Assembly (NCBI RefSeq): GCF_018390645.1
Contig: NZ_JAHBGC010000020.1
Location: 418,869-482,868, forward strand
Length of the DNA stretch: 64,000 nucleotides
DNA from: Ancylobacter dichloromethanicus
GTDB lineage: Bacteria > Pseudomonadota > Alphaproteobacteria > Rhizobiales > Xanthobacteraceae
Reading direction: 5' to 3'
Both the position numbers and the translations under genes were made by a program. This document shows, piece by piece, positions 1-10,339 of the stretch. Within the stretch, counting starts at the first letter, position 1, and each line of letters starts with the position of its first letter. Under the pieces are notes generated by a model that was not told where the DNA came from, made no database searches, and worked only from the letters and a program-made list of their open reading frames with translations.

Positions 1-1832
1 AGCCACTCGCTCATCGGCAGGGTGGCGGTGCCCGCGCCGGCGGGATCGTTGCGCTCGAACGCCCAGCGGGCCGCACCCTCGGCGCGAGCATCGAGTTCCT
101 CGATGGTGGGATGGCCCTGCACCTGTTCCAGCGTGCCGGACGGGCCGGGCATGAGGATGAGCGACTGGCAGTCGAGCGTAGCGGCGATGTGGTAGGCGCC
201 CGCCCACAGCACGTCGTCCGCTTTGCCGGCTGAGGCGATCTTGCGGGCGAAATCGTACAGCGTCTCGGTGCGGCGCTGTGCCAGCCGCATGCTTTCCACC
301 TGCGCCTTCAGCCGGCTGGCGAGCGTTCCGGTGAACACCGCGCCGACGAGGAAGACGAGGATGGAGACGATATCCTCGGGGTTGGAGACGGCGAGTGTGT
401 AATAGGGCTCGGTGTAGAGCAGATTATAAGCGAGGGAGCCGAGCGCGGCGGCGGCCATGGACGGGCCGAGCCCGTAATTCGCCCCTACGACGAGCACGGC
501 GGTGAGATAGATGGCGGAGACGGCGCCGCCGGGAATGGCGTCCCACACGCCGACCGGCCAGGCGAGCAGGCTCGCCGCCGCCACGGCCACTGTCGCCGCG
601 ACATAGCCGCGCCAGTCCGCTGCCACGCGCGGCCAGCGGGCGGCGTGGCGGCGATGGGCGGGCTTCGGATCGGTGACGACGGTGACCTCGAAATCCGTCG
701 CCGCGTCGAGCAGTCGGTCGGCTACCGGCTCGCGCAGCAGCCCCGCCGCCGTGCGCCACCAGGTGCCGTGGCCGCGCGGGCGGCCGATGACGAGGCGCGA
801 GACGTTGCGGCTGCGGGCGAAGCGCAGCAGCTCGGCGACGGCGTCGGATTCGGCATGCAGCGTCGCGGTTTCCGCGCCGAGAGTCTCGGCAAGGCGCAGC
901 GCGTCGAGCGTCGCGGCGCGCGCTTCCGCTGGCAGGGTCTCGTGGCGCGGGGTGACGACGGTGGCGACGATCCAGGGCAGGCGCGCCCGGTCCGCCATGC
1001 GCCGGCCGGCACGGATCAACGCCTTCGCCACCGGCGCCTCGTTGACGCACACCAGCAGGCGCTCGTCCGTCGGCCACGGCCCCTTGACGGCGTTCGCCCG
1101 CATATAGGCCAGCATTTCCGCGTCCACCCGGCTCGCGGCGGTGCGCAGGGCGAGTTCGCGCAGGGCGGTGAGGTTGCCGCGCGAGAAGAAGTTTTCCAGT
1201 GCCCGCCCGACCTGCTGCGGCACATAGACCTTGCCGTCCCTAAGCCGCTTGATGAGCTCTTCGGGTGGCAGGTCGATCAGCTCGATGCCGTCTGCGCGCT
1301 GCAGTACATGGTCGGGCACGGTTTCCATCACGCGCACCCCGGTGATGCGCGAGACGATGTCGTTGAGACTCTCGATGTGCTGGATGTTGAGCGTCGTCGT
1401 CACGTCGATGCCGGCGTCGAGAACCTCCAGCACGTCCTGCCAGCGCTTGGGATGGCGCGAGCCGGGGGCGTTGGTGTGGGCGAGTTCGTCGATGAGGGCG
1501 AGGGCGGGGCGGCGGGCGATCAGCGCGTCGAGGTCGAGTTCGCTCAAGGCCTGGCCGCGATATTCCACCGGACGGCGCGGCAACTGCTCCAGCGTGCGCA
1601 GCAGCGCGGCCGTCTCCGAGCGGCCGTGCGTTTCCACCAGCGCCACCACCACGTCGAGCCCGTTCAGCTGGAGCGTGCGCGCCTCTTCCAACATGGCAAA
1701 GGTCTTGCCCACGCCGGGGGAGGCGCCGAGGAAGATTTTCAGTCGTCCCGGCGCGCCCCGGCCGCGCGCCTCCGTGCGCGCCTCCTCCAGGAAGGCTTCG
1801 GGGGCGGGGCGCTCCTCGTGCGGAGTGGGCAT
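1..1832 (-). CDS. kdpD: Sensor histidine kinase KdpD, N-terminal 610 residues (partial)
   Basis: Membrane sensor kinase that controls kdp transcription with the response regulator KdpE in response to K+ limitation or turgor. The window edge cuts the gene. What is present is the N-terminal KdpD domain with a P-loop (GASPGVGKT, about residues 36-44) and the conserved stretch IDELAHTNAPGSRHPKRWQD, then a universal-stress-protein-like domain, then the hydrophobic DUF4118 four-helix segment, then the start of the GAF-like region. The histidine kinase core lies outside. The ATG at 1832 is 18 bases downstream of the kdpC stop, so it is the last visible gene of the operon. kdpE is expected just beyond the left edge. 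Confidence 0.95.
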   Translation of the reverse strand, partial: MPTPHEERPAPEAFLEEARTEARGRGAPGRLKIFLGASPGVGKTFAMLEEARTLQLNGLDVVVALVETHGRSETAALLRTLEQLPRRPVEYRGQALSELDLDALIARRPALALIDELAHTNAPGSRHPKRWQDVLEVLDAGIDVTTTLNIQHIESLNDIVSRITGVRVMETVPDHVLQRADGIELIDLPPEELIKRLRDGKVYVPQQVGRALENFFSRGNLTALRELALRTAASRVDAEMLAYMRANAVKGPWPTDERLLVCVNEAPVAKALIRAGRRMADRARLPWIVATVVTPRHETLPAEARAATLDALRLAETLGAETATLHAESDAVAELLRFARSRNVSRLVIGRPRGHGTWWRTAAGLLREPVADRLLDAATDFEVTVVTDPKPAHRRHAARWPRVAADWRGYVAATVAVAAASLLAWPVGVWDAIPGGAVSAIYLTAVLVVGANYGLGPSMAAAALGSLAYNLLYTEPYYTLAVSNPEDIVSILVFLVGAVFTGTLASRLKAQVESMRLAQRRTETLYDFARKIASAGKADDVLWAGAYHIAATLDCQSLILMPGPSGTLEQVQGHPTIEELDARAEGAARWAFERNDPAGAGTATLPMSEW

Positions 1833-1850
1833 CGCGTCACGCAGGGTCCG

Positions 1851-2441
1851 TTAGCGATTCAGCGCATCCAGCGCGAGATTGAGCGCCAGCACATTGACTC
1901 GCGGCTCGCCGAGAAGGCCGAAGCGGCGGCCCATGGTAGAGCCGTTCACCAACGCGCGCACCTCGTCCTCGGGCAGGCCCCGGGCGCTGGCGACGCGGCT
2001 CACCTGAAGCGCGGCGGCCGCGGGCGAGATGTCGGGATCGAGCCCCGAGGCGGAGGCGGTGACAAGATCGGCCGGCACCGGCCCGCCGCCCAGCGCGGCG
2101 ACCCGCGCCTTTACCGCCTCGGCGAGCGCGGCGGAGCTGGGCCCGAGATTGGAGCCGGTGGAGCTGGCCGCGTTATACGGGTCCTCGATGCTTTTCGCCG
2201 GGTCTGCCGGATCGGCGCCGGTGGTGGCGGAGGGGCGGCCGTGGAAATAGCGCTTCGAGGTGAAGGACTGGCCGATGAGCGATGAGCCCACCACCCGGCC
2301 CCCGACCACCACCGGCGAGCCATTGGCGGCTTCGGGCAGGGCGAGTTGCGCGAGGCCGGTGACCGCGAGTGGATAGGCGAGGCCGGTCAGCGCGGTGAAC
2401 AGCGCGAGCAGAACCAGCGCGGGGCGAAGTGTGCTGATCAT
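1851..2441 (-). CDS. kdpC: Potassium-transporting ATPase subunit KdpC
   Basis: Small single-span subunit of the KdpFABC high-affinity K+ pump, which stabilises the complex and affects ATP affinity. The 196-residue length is normal for the family. There is one N-terminal membrane helix (about residues 7-28) and a periplasmic domain with the family motifs [19 protein letters not shown] and YFHGRPSAT. Conserved C-terminal features (a V-N-LNLALD motif near the stop) are intact. It lies 12 bases after kdpB and 18 before kdpD, fitting one transcript. Confidence 0.96.
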   Translation of the reverse strand: MISTLRPALVLLALFTALTGLAYPLAVTGLAQLALPEAANGSPVVVGGRVVGSSLIGQSFTSKRYFHGRPSATTGADPADPAKSIEDPYNAASSTGSNLGPSSAALAEAVKARVAALGGGPVPADLVTASASGLDPDISPAAAALQVSRVASARGLPEDEVRALVNGSTMGRRFGLLGEPRVNVLALNLALDALNR

Positions 2442-2453
2442 ATCCGGGTCCTC

Positions 2454-4496
2454 TCAGGCGAGATGCAGCAGGTCGACGACAAGGTCGATGGCCTTGATGC
2501 CGAGGAAGGGAACGATGAGCCCGCCGAGCCCATAGACCAGCAGGTTGCGCCCCAGCAGGGCGGAGGCGGAAGCCGGCGTGTAGGCCACCCCCTTCAGCGC
2601 GATGGGGATGAGCGCGACGATGACCAGCGCGTTGAAGATGACGGCGGACAGGATCGCCGATTGCGGGCTTCCCAGCCCCATCACATCCAGCACGCCGAGG
2701 CCGGGATAGGCCGCGACGAACAGCGCGGGCAGTATGGCGAAGTATTTCGCGACATCGTTGGCGACCGAGAAGGTGGTGAGCGCGCCGCGCGAGATGAGCA
2801 GCTGCTTGCCGACCAACACGATCTCGATGAGCTTGGTCGGGTCGCTGTCGAGGTCGATGAGGTTGCCCGCCTCCTTGGCGGCGGGGGTGCCGGTGTTCAT
2901 GGCGACGCCGACATCGGCCTGCGCCAGCGCGGGGGCATCGTTGGAGCCGTCGCCACACATGGCGACCAGCCGGCCTTCGGCCTGCTCACGGCGGATCAGC
3001 TCCAGCTTCTTCTCCGGCGTCGCCTCGGCGAGGAAGTCGTCGACCCCGGCCTCGGCGGCGATGGCGGCGGCGGTGAGCGGGTTGTCGCCGGTGATCATCA
3101 CCGTGCGGATGCCCATGCGCCGCAGCTCGGCGAAGCGCTCGCGGATGGCGGGCTTCACCACGTCCTTGAGGTGGATGACGCCGAGCACGCGCCGGTCGCG
3201 TGCCACCACCAGCGGCGTGCCACCGCTGGCGCCGATACGCTTGACGATCTGGTCCACGGCGTGGCTCAGCGGCGCGCCGGACAGCACGGCCATGGCGTCG
3301 GAGGCACCCTTGCGGATGGAGGTGCCTTCGGGAAGATCGACGCCCGACATGCGGGTGTGGGCGCTGAACGGCACGAAGACCGCGCGAGGGTCCGCGGTCC
3401 CGCTCAGCCCGTAGCGGCGGCGGGCGAGGTCGACAATGGACTTGCCTTCCGGCGTGTCGTCGGCCAGCGAGGCGAGCAGCGCGGCCTCCGCCAGTTCCTG
3501 GTCGGTGATGCCCGGCGCCGGCTCGAACGCGTCGGCCATGCGGTTGCCGAAGGTGATGGTCCCGGTCTTGTCGAGCAGCAGCACGTCGATATCACCCGCC
3601 GCCTCCACCGCCCGGCCGGATTTTGCGACGACATTCGCCTTCACCAGCCGCTCCATGCCGGCAATGCCGATGGCCGAGAGCAGGCCGCCGATGGTGGTGG
3701 GAATGAGGGTGACGAACAGCGCGACGAGATAGATCACCGGGATGGTGGTGCCGGACCAGGACGCGAAGACCGGCAGCGTCACCACCACCAGCAGGAACAC
3801 CAGCGTCAGCGCCGCGAGCAGGATGTCGAGCGCGATTTCGTTCGGCGTCTTCTGGCGGCGGGCGCCTTCGACCAGCGCGATCATGCGGTCGAGGAAGGTC
3901 TCGCCCGGCTTGGCGGTGACGCGCACCACCAGCCAGTCGGACACCAGCCGCGTGCCGCCGGTAACGGAGGAACGGTCGCCGCCGGATTCGCGGATCACCG
4001 CTGCGCTCTCGCCGGTGATGGCGCTTTCATCTACCGAGGCGGCGCCTTCCACCACCTCGCCATCGGTGGGGATCGTGTCGCCCGCCTCCACCAGGATCAA
4101 TTCGCCGACCTCGACGCTCTCGATGTCGCGCGAGCGGTAGGCGGTGTGGTCGCCGGGAATGATCAGCACCTTGGCCCTGGCGGAGGATTTGGTGGCGCGG
4201 AACGCATCCGCCCGTGCCTTGCCGCGCCCTTCCGCCACCGCCTCGGCGAAATTGGCGAACAGCACGGTGAACCACAGCCACAGCGCGATCTGTAGCCCGA
4301 CGACGGCGTTGGGTCCCGCCGCCAGCGCCTCGCGCAAGGCGAGCACGGTGGCGACGAGGCTCACCACCGCCGTGGAGAAGATGACCGGATTGCGCGCGAG
4401 GCTGCGCGGATCGAGCTTGCGGAAGGCCTGCATCATCGCGGGGCCGAGAATCTCGGGCGCGAAAAGGCCGAGGGAGGGGGAGGAATGCTTGTTCAT
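2454..4496 (-). CDS. kdpB: Potassium-transporting P-type ATPase subunit KdpB
   Basis: Catalytic P-type ATPase subunit of KdpFABC that energises K+ uptake at the inner membrane. The phosphorylation motif DKTGT has its aspartate at about residue 309. The TGES actuator motif (ITGES) and the hinge motif [16 protein letters not shown] are intact. The open frame continues upstream to 4775 inside the kdpA 3' end, but the start at 4496 ([12 protein letters not shown]) gives 680 residues, the family's normal size, and leaves 20 bases after the kdpA stop. No key residue is missing. Confidence 0.97.
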   Translation of the reverse strand: MNKHSSPSLGLFAPEILGPAMMQAFRKLDPRSLARNPVIFSTAVVSLVATVLALREALAAGPNAVVGLQIALWLWFTVLFANFAEAVAEGRGKARADAFRATKSSARAKVLIIPGDHTAYRSRDIESVEVGELILVEAGDTIPTDGEVVEGAASVDESAITGESAAVIRESGGDRSSVTGGTRLVSDWLVVRVTAKPGETFLDRMIALVEGARRQKTPNEIALDILLAALTLVFLLVVVTLPVFASWSGTTIPVIYLVALFVTLIPTTIGGLLSAIGIAGMERLVKANVVAKSGRAVEAAGDIDVLLLDKTGTITFGNRMADAFEPAPGITDQELAEAALLASLADDTPEGKSIVDLARRRYGLSGTADPRAVFVPFSAHTRMSGVDLPEGTSIRKGASDAMAVLSGAPLSHAVDQIVKRIGASGGTPLVVARDRRVLGVIHLKDVVKPAIRERFAELRRMGIRTVMITGDNPLTAAAIAAEAGVDDFLAEATPEKKLELIRREQAEGRLVAMCGDGSNDAPALAQADVGVAMNTGTPAAKEAGNLIDLDSDPTKLIEIVLVGKQLLISRGALTTFSVANDVAKYFAILPALFVAAYPGLGVLDVMGLGSPQSAILSAVIFNALVIVALIPIALKGVAYTPASASALLGRNLLVYGLGGLIVPFLGIKAIDLVVDLLHLA

Positions 4497-4516
4497 GGCC
4501 GTTGTCTCGGCTGACG

Positions 4517-6208
4517 TCAGAAGGTGCGGCCGGCCAGCAGGGAGACATGCTCCGCCAGCGGGCCGAGGGCGAGGACAGGCAGGAAGGTGAGCGCGCCGAT
4601 AATGAGGATGGTCGCGATCAGCAGCGCCACGAACAGCGGCCCGTGGGTGGGGAAGGTGCCGGCCGTCGGCGGCGCGGTCCTCTTCGCCGCCAGGCTGCCG
4701 GCGATGGCGAGGATGGGGATGATGTAGCCGAAGCGGCCGAGCATCATCGCGATGCCGAGAAACGTGTCGTGCCACGCCGTGTTGGCGGAGAAGCCGGCGA
4801 AGGCCGAACCGTTGTTTCCGGTGGCGGAGGAGTAGGCGTAGAGCAGTTCGGACAGCCCATGCGGCCCGGCATCCTGCACGGAGGTCTGGGCTGTTCCGGC
4901 GGCTATGGCGAGCGCGGCGAAGACGAGCACGCCGAGCGGCATGATGAAGAGGGTGAGCGCGGCGAGCTTGACCTCGCGCGCCTCGATCTTCTTGCCGAGA
5001 TATTCCGGCGTGCGGCCAACCATCAGCCCGGCGAGGAACACGGCGAGGATGACGAAGAGCAGCATGCCGGTGAGACCGACGCCGACCCCGCCGAACACCA
5101 CTTCGCCGAGCTGGATGTTCAGCATCGCCACCAGCCCGCCGAGCGGGGTGAAGCTGTCATGCATGGCATTTACCGAGCCGTTCGACGCCGCCGTCGTCGC
5201 CGCCGCCCACAGGGTGGAGCCGAGAATGCCGAAGCGGACCTCCTTGCCCTCCATATTGCCCGCGCCGGCCTCGACCAGCCCGGCCTGCAGCGGATTGCCG
5301 GCCTGTTCGGCAGCATAGATCGCCGCAAAGCCCAGGACGAACAGCAGCGCCATGGCGGCGAACAGCGCGCGCCCCTGCCGCCGGTCGCCGACCATGCGGC
5401 CATAGGTGAAGCAGAAAGCGGCGGGGATGGCGAGAATGGCGAGGGTCGAGACCAAGTTGGAGAGCGCCGTCGGGTTCTCGAACGGATGGGCGGAGTTCAC
5501 ATTGAAGAAGCCGCCGCCATTGGTGCCGAGCTGCTTGATGGCGACCTGACTCGCCACCGGGCCGAGGGCGATGGTCTGCCGCGCGCCCTCCAGCGTCGTC
5601 GCGTCCAGGGAGGCGGCGAGTGTCTGCGGCATGCCGGACAGGACGAAGAAGAGTGCCAGCAGCAGCGCACCGGGCAGCAGGATGTAGAGGGTCGAGCGGG
5701 TGAGATCGACCCAGAAATTGCCGAGCGACCTGCCCTGACGGGCGGCGAGCCCGCGCGCCACGGCGGCGGCGACCGCCATCCCGCTGGCGGCGGAGACGAA
5801 ATTCTGCGTCGTCAGCCCCACCATCTGGCTGAAATTGGAGAGCGTCGTCTCGCCGCCATAGGACTGCCAGTTGGTATTCGTCACGAATGACAGGGCGCTG
5901 TTGAAGGCGAGCGGCGCGGAAAGGCCGGCAAAGCCCTGCGGGTTCAGCGGCAGCCAGTCCTGAAATACCAGGATCAGGAACAGCACGGTGAAGCCCGCCG
6001 CGTTGAACGCCAGCAGGGCAAGCGCGTAGCTGGTCCAGCGCTGTTCGCTGCGGGCGGCCGGGCCGGCGGCGGAGATGAGCGCACGCTCGACGGGGGCGAG
6101 GAAGCGCACCTCACCGGCGAAGGTCGCCGCCATATAAGCGCCGAGTGGCACGGCAATGGCGACGAGCAGCGCGGCGAAGAGAGCGAACGAGAGGAGGTCG
6201 GCGTCCAT
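4517..6208 (-). CDS. kdpA: Potassium-transporting ATPase subunit KdpA
   Basis: K+-channel-like subunit of KdpFABC with about ten membrane helices, related to the Trk/Ktr/HKT channel superfamily. It has 563 residues, usual for the family. The filter-region sequences [30 protein letters not shown] and the later [10 protein letters not shown] are all visible. It begins with ATG at 6208, 11 bases after the kdpF stop. It would form the selective K+ pathway with KdpB as the motor. Confidence 0.97.
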   Translation of the reverse strand: MDADLLSFALFAALLVAIAVPLGAYMAATFAGEVRFLAPVERALISAAGPAARSEQRWTSYALALLAFNAAGFTVLFLILVFQDWLPLNPQGFAGLSAPLAFNSALSFVTNTNWQSYGGETTLSNFSQMVGLTTQNFVSAASGMAVAAAVARGLAARQGRSLGNFWVDLTRSTLYILLPGALLLALFFVLSGMPQTLAASLDATTLEGARQTIALGPVASQVAIKQLGTNGGGFFNVNSAHPFENPTALSNLVSTLAILAIPAAFCFTYGRMVGDRRQGRALFAAMALLFVLGFAAIYAAEQAGNPLQAGLVEAGAGNMEGKEVRFGILGSTLWAAATTAASNGSVNAMHDSFTPLGGLVAMLNIQLGEVVFGGVGVGLTGMLLFVILAVFLAGLMVGRTPEYLGKKIEAREVKLAALTLFIMPLGVLVFAALAIAAGTAQTSVQDAGPHGLSELLYAYSSATGNNGSAFAGFSANTAWHDTFLGIAMMLGRFGYIIPILAIAGSLAAKRTAPPTAGTFPTHGPLFVALLIATILIIGALTFLPVLALGPLAEHVSLLAGRTF

Positions 6209-6219
6209 GGCGCGCGCTC

Positions 6220-6309
6220 CTAGAACAGTTCAGGGCGCAGCAGCGCCAGCAGTAGATAGGCGAAGAGGGAAATGGCCGTTGCCAGGCCGAGGGCGATGTC
6301 GAAGGACAT
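6220..6309 (-). CDS. kdpF: Potassium-transporting ATPase subunit KdpF
   Basis: A 29-residue, single-span hydrophobic peptide starting [14 protein letters not shown] and ending LLRPELF. The position immediately before kdpA and the ending R-P-E-x-F match the small KdpF subunit, which stabilises the KdpABC complex. It was found by reading the gap between kdpA and the upstream small ORF; automated callers often miss it because of size. Confidence 0.85.
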   Translation of the reverse strand: MSFDIALGLATAISLFAYLLLALLRPELF

Positions 6310-6319
6310 TTGTGCCCCC

Positions 6320-6406
6320 TCAGAGCCTGTCTGCGGCATGGATAGCGGCGGACGCTATGGCGAAGAGCGCGAGCCCTCCTGCAAGGAAGGCGAGGTCGGT
6401 GAGCAT
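6320..6406 (-). CDS. Small membrane peptide upstream of kdpF
   Basis: A 28-residue open frame (MLTDLAFLAGGLALFAIASA, then AIHAADRL) with one hydrophobic helix and a short charged tail ending D-R-L, ten bases before kdpF. From memory, kdp operons of other bacteria have similar tiny ORFs ending in E/D-R-L at this place; no function is established. It is the first gene after the putative operator, so it would be translated as the leader cistron of the operon. It could be a regulatory peptide, an extra subunit, or non-functional leader sequence. Confidence 0.55.
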   Translation of the reverse strand: MLTDLAFLAGGLALFAIASAAIHAADRL

Positions 6407-6445
6407 GACGAACTCCGTTTCAAACTTCCTCGGAGCTACGCCTCA

Positions 6446-6490
6446 AGCGCATAAAGCGAATAGATGGATTGTGAGGGAGCGCATAAAGCG
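6446..6490 (-). promoter_or_regulatory. Direct repeat, candidate KdpE operator of the kdp operon
   Basis: The 13-mer AGCGCATAAAGCG occurs at 6446-6458 and again at 6478-6490, so the copies start exactly 32 bases apart, about three helical turns. Read on the transcribed strand each is CGCTTTATGCGCT. The near copy ends 40 bases before the first kdp ORF. OmpR-family regulators such as KdpE bind T-rich direct repeats on one face of the helix, so this is a good operator candidate by position; binding itself is inferred. Confidence 0.5.
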
Positions 6491-6960
6491 CGCGTAAGGC
6501 GGCGGCGCAGGCAGAGTTGACGGGGTTGGACGTGGGGAAGACCGCGCCGCCCGGCGAACGCCCACCGGGCTTATACGTCTTGGCCTGCTGCCGGTTTCGT
6601 GGACACCGCGATTGGGTGTTTCATGAAGCCGGAGGTGGCAGATTGGCCTGCTGCCAGACCCGGGCGCCGTTGGCGAAGAGATAGAGGCCGCCACCATCGG
6701 AAAGTTTGTATTCGCCCTCCCGGCCCTTGGCCGTCCGGCACGCTGCATCTGACAAGGCCATGTTCGCCATCCCTGCTGATCGCTGGGATCACGAAAACAC
6801 GGGCTGCAGGCCAACAACAAGGCCAACAAATTCGCGGGATGGGGTGGCTCTGGCTGCCCTGGCCGGGACCGCGAGCAGATGCTGGAAGCTAAATTAGCCA
6901 GCAATTTCAAGGGGCAGGAGAGTGATCTGGGAAAAGCTGAGCCGCCCCGGAAATGGGGGG
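6491..6960. other. Intergenic region between kdp and tRNA-Asn with integrase debris
   Basis: 470 bases with no intact gene. The only recognisable coding content is the integrase N-terminal remnant at 6621-6761, listed separately. A 13-bp direct repeat (TTGGCCTGCTGCC) lies at 6580-6592 and 6643-6655. The part next to the tRNA (about 6790-6920) is less GC-rich than its surroundings, in keeping with leftover foreign DNA. Confidence 0.6.
6621..6761 (-). pseudogene. N-terminal remnant of a P4-type (DUF4102) tyrosine integrase
   Basis: A 46-codon frame starting MALSDAACRTAKGREGEYKL and continuing SDGGGLYLFANGARVWQQ. This is the arm-DNA-binding domain signature of P4-type integrases (typically K-x-Y-K-L-S-D-G-G-G-L-Y-L followed by G-x-x-x-W). 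The frame then runs into unrelated residues and stops, so the catalytic domain (over 300 residues) is gone. It lies 200 bases beyond the 3' end of tRNA-Asn and reads away from it, where an integrase of an island using that tRNA as attB would sit. Confidence 0.75.
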
Positions 6961-7036
6961 TGGCTCCCTGAGCAGGACTCGAACCTGCGACCATTCGATT
7001 AACAGTCGAACGCTCTACCAACTGAGCTATCAGGGA
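6961..7036 (-). tRNA. tRNA-Asn (GTT)
   Basis: A complete cloverleaf can be folded by eye: acceptor TCCCTGA pairs with TCAGGGA, the D-loop is AGCTCAGTTGGTAGAGC, the anticodon loop CTGTTAA holds GTT, the T-arm is GTTCGAGTCCTG, the discriminator is G and CCA is encoded. The 3' end at 6961 faces the integrase remnant, which suggests past use as an attachment site. Confidence 0.97.
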
Positions 7037-7124
7037 CCGGGGACGCCGTGGCGTCTCGGAGGCGGCGATATAGCAATGCAGGACCGGTTTGTGAAGCCCG
7101 ATCCCGCAGGCATGTGGATATCCT

Positions 7125-8924
<1,800 letters not shown>

Positions 8925-9081
8925 CAGCGAAAATCCTTTTCACAGGGGCCCGGCCGGATCGGGCGTCGCGCCGGGCTCGCTTCGCGAGCGGGGAGGGGCG
9001 CGGGATCATCAACGACGATCGCGGGGCGTTGTCAAACCACGGGCGGTGGCGCTCCGGAGGAGAAATAAACGCGTGACGACA

Positions 9082-9117
9082 CCCGCCGCCGGCCCTGTTT
9101 CGAGGATCGGCGGCGGG
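9082..9117 (-). terminator. Probable terminator of tRNA-Cys
   Basis: Perfect 10-bp inverted repeat, CCCGCCGCCG at 9082-9091 and CGGCGGCGGG at 9108-9117, with a 16-base loop, starting 10 bases past the tRNA-Cys 3' end. On the minus strand it is followed after about 12 bases by a T-rich stretch (GTTTATTTC). The T-run is not immediately adjacent, so it is an imperfect intrinsic terminator. Confidence 0.5.
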
Positions 9118-9126
9118 CGCGTGAAC

Positions 9127-9200
9127 TGGAGGCCACGCCCGGAATCGAACCGGGGTGCACGGATTTGCAGTCCGCTGCGTAACCACTCCGCCACGTGGCC
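9127..9200 (-). tRNA. tRNA-Cys (GCA)
   Basis: Acceptor GGCCACG pairs with CGTGGCC, followed by discriminator T and an encoded CCA. The anticodon loop CTGCAAA carries GCA. The 74-base length including CCA and the D- and T-arms (GGTTCGATTCC) are standard. Confidence 0.97.
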
Positions 9201-9493
9201 CGACCGGGGTTGCCAGAGGCATCCGAGGGGCCGGCGCGCCTCATAACAGAGGTGAGGGCGATGAGCAACGCGCCCGCGCCGATAAGGGCGTGCAGGCGGT
9301 GGATGGCGCTGCGCGGGCTTGGCCGCGGCCGGCGGCGGCAAGGCTGGAAATCTTCAAGACAGGCTGCCGAGAATACTTGCATTGGAGGCGCGCGTGCCGC
9401 AATTCTCTGCCGTCCGCCCGCGCCCTGCCTTCGCGCGATCTTCCGCGCGACCCGCGCGCGGGTCTGCCCGTCTGCTTTCGAGGTTGTCGCCGA

Positions 9494-10156
9494 ATGATCG
9501 ATTTCGCCGAACTGCGCCGCGCCATGGTGGATGCCCAGGTGCGTGCCAACGACGTCACCGACCTGCGCATCGTGGCCGCCATGCTGGAGACGCCGCGCGA
9601 GCGCTTCGTGCCCGCCAGCCTGCGCAACTTCGCCTATGTCGACGACGACGTGCTGGTGAAGGAGGGCGCGCCGGCGCGCTACCTCATGGAACCGATGGTG
9701 CTCGCCAAGCTGCTTCAGGCCGCCGAGATCGGGCCGGATGCTCTGGTGCTCGATATCGGCGCGGCGAGCGGCTACTCCACCGCCGTGCTGGCCAAGCTGG
9801 CCGGCCAGGTGGTGGCGCTTGAGGAAGATGCCGACCTTGCCGCGCAGGGTTCGGCGCTGCTGGTCGATCTCGGCCTGCTCAACGCCGCCTATGTGCAGGG
9901 GCCGATGCCCGCCGGCTGGCCGGACGAGGCGCCCTATGACGCGATCCTGGTCAATGGCTCGGTCGATTCGGTGCCCGAATCGCTGCTGGCCCAGCTCAAG
10001 CCCGGCGGGCGGCTGGTCGCGGTGGTCGGGCGCGGCCGCGCCGGGCGCGCGACGGTGTTCACCCACACCACCGGCGGCATGGGTTCGCGGGTCGTGTTCG
10101 ACGCCGCGGTGCCGACGCTGCCGGGCTTCGAAGCCGTGCCCGGCTTCGTGTTCTAG
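9494..10156 (+). CDS. Protein-L-isoaspartate O-methyltransferase family protein
   Basis: SAM-dependent methyltransferase of the Pcm family, 220 residues. Motif I is LDIGAASGYSTAVLAKL and the conserved N-terminal ETPRERFVP is present. The open frame extends upstream over the tRNA-Cys region to 9155, but the start at 9494 (MIDFAELRRAMVDAQ) matches family N-termini. A second, more canonical Pcm is encoded at 36226-36882, so this copy is a divergent paralogue. Its position just before tolC is common in Rhizobiales. True repair of isoaspartyl residues is not certain. The 293 bases upstream show no other gene. Confidence 0.85.
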   Translation: MIDFAELRRAMVDAQVRANDVTDLRIVAAMLETPRERFVPASLRNFAYVDDDVLVKEGAPARYLMEPMVLAKLLQAAEIGPDALVLDIGAASGYSTAVLAKLAGQVVALEEDADLAAQGSALLVDLGLLNAAYVQGPMPAGWPDEAPYDAILVNGSVDSVPESLLAQLKPGGRLVAVVGRGRAGRATVFTHTTGGMGSRVVFDAAVPTLPGFEAVPGFVF

Positions 10157-10339
10157 CGGTTTCCGCCGCCCCCTGTGGCTGATCTGCCGCGTGTCGGCGT
10201 AAATCGTCCGCCGCACCAAACCGAGCGGTTCACAGCCCTTCACCAAGCACCTATCTTGCGTTCGCGTCATACAGAGAATGAGAGAGTCGCCCGGGGGCAG
10301 GCGGCTTCCAATCAGTTTAGCGTTCGCAGAGGTTGGGAC

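Noticed and set aside
645-5890. Long plus-strand open frames opposite kdpD, kdpB and kdpA
   Set aside because: They are antisense to clearly recognisable kdp genes, are Arg/His/Gly-rich and match no family; typical shadows of high-GC coding DNA.
9201-9493. Small ORF of about 100 codons between tRNA-Cys and the methyltransferase gene
   Set aside because: The frame is Arg/Ala-rich without family features and starts inside the tRNA region; more likely leader DNA.
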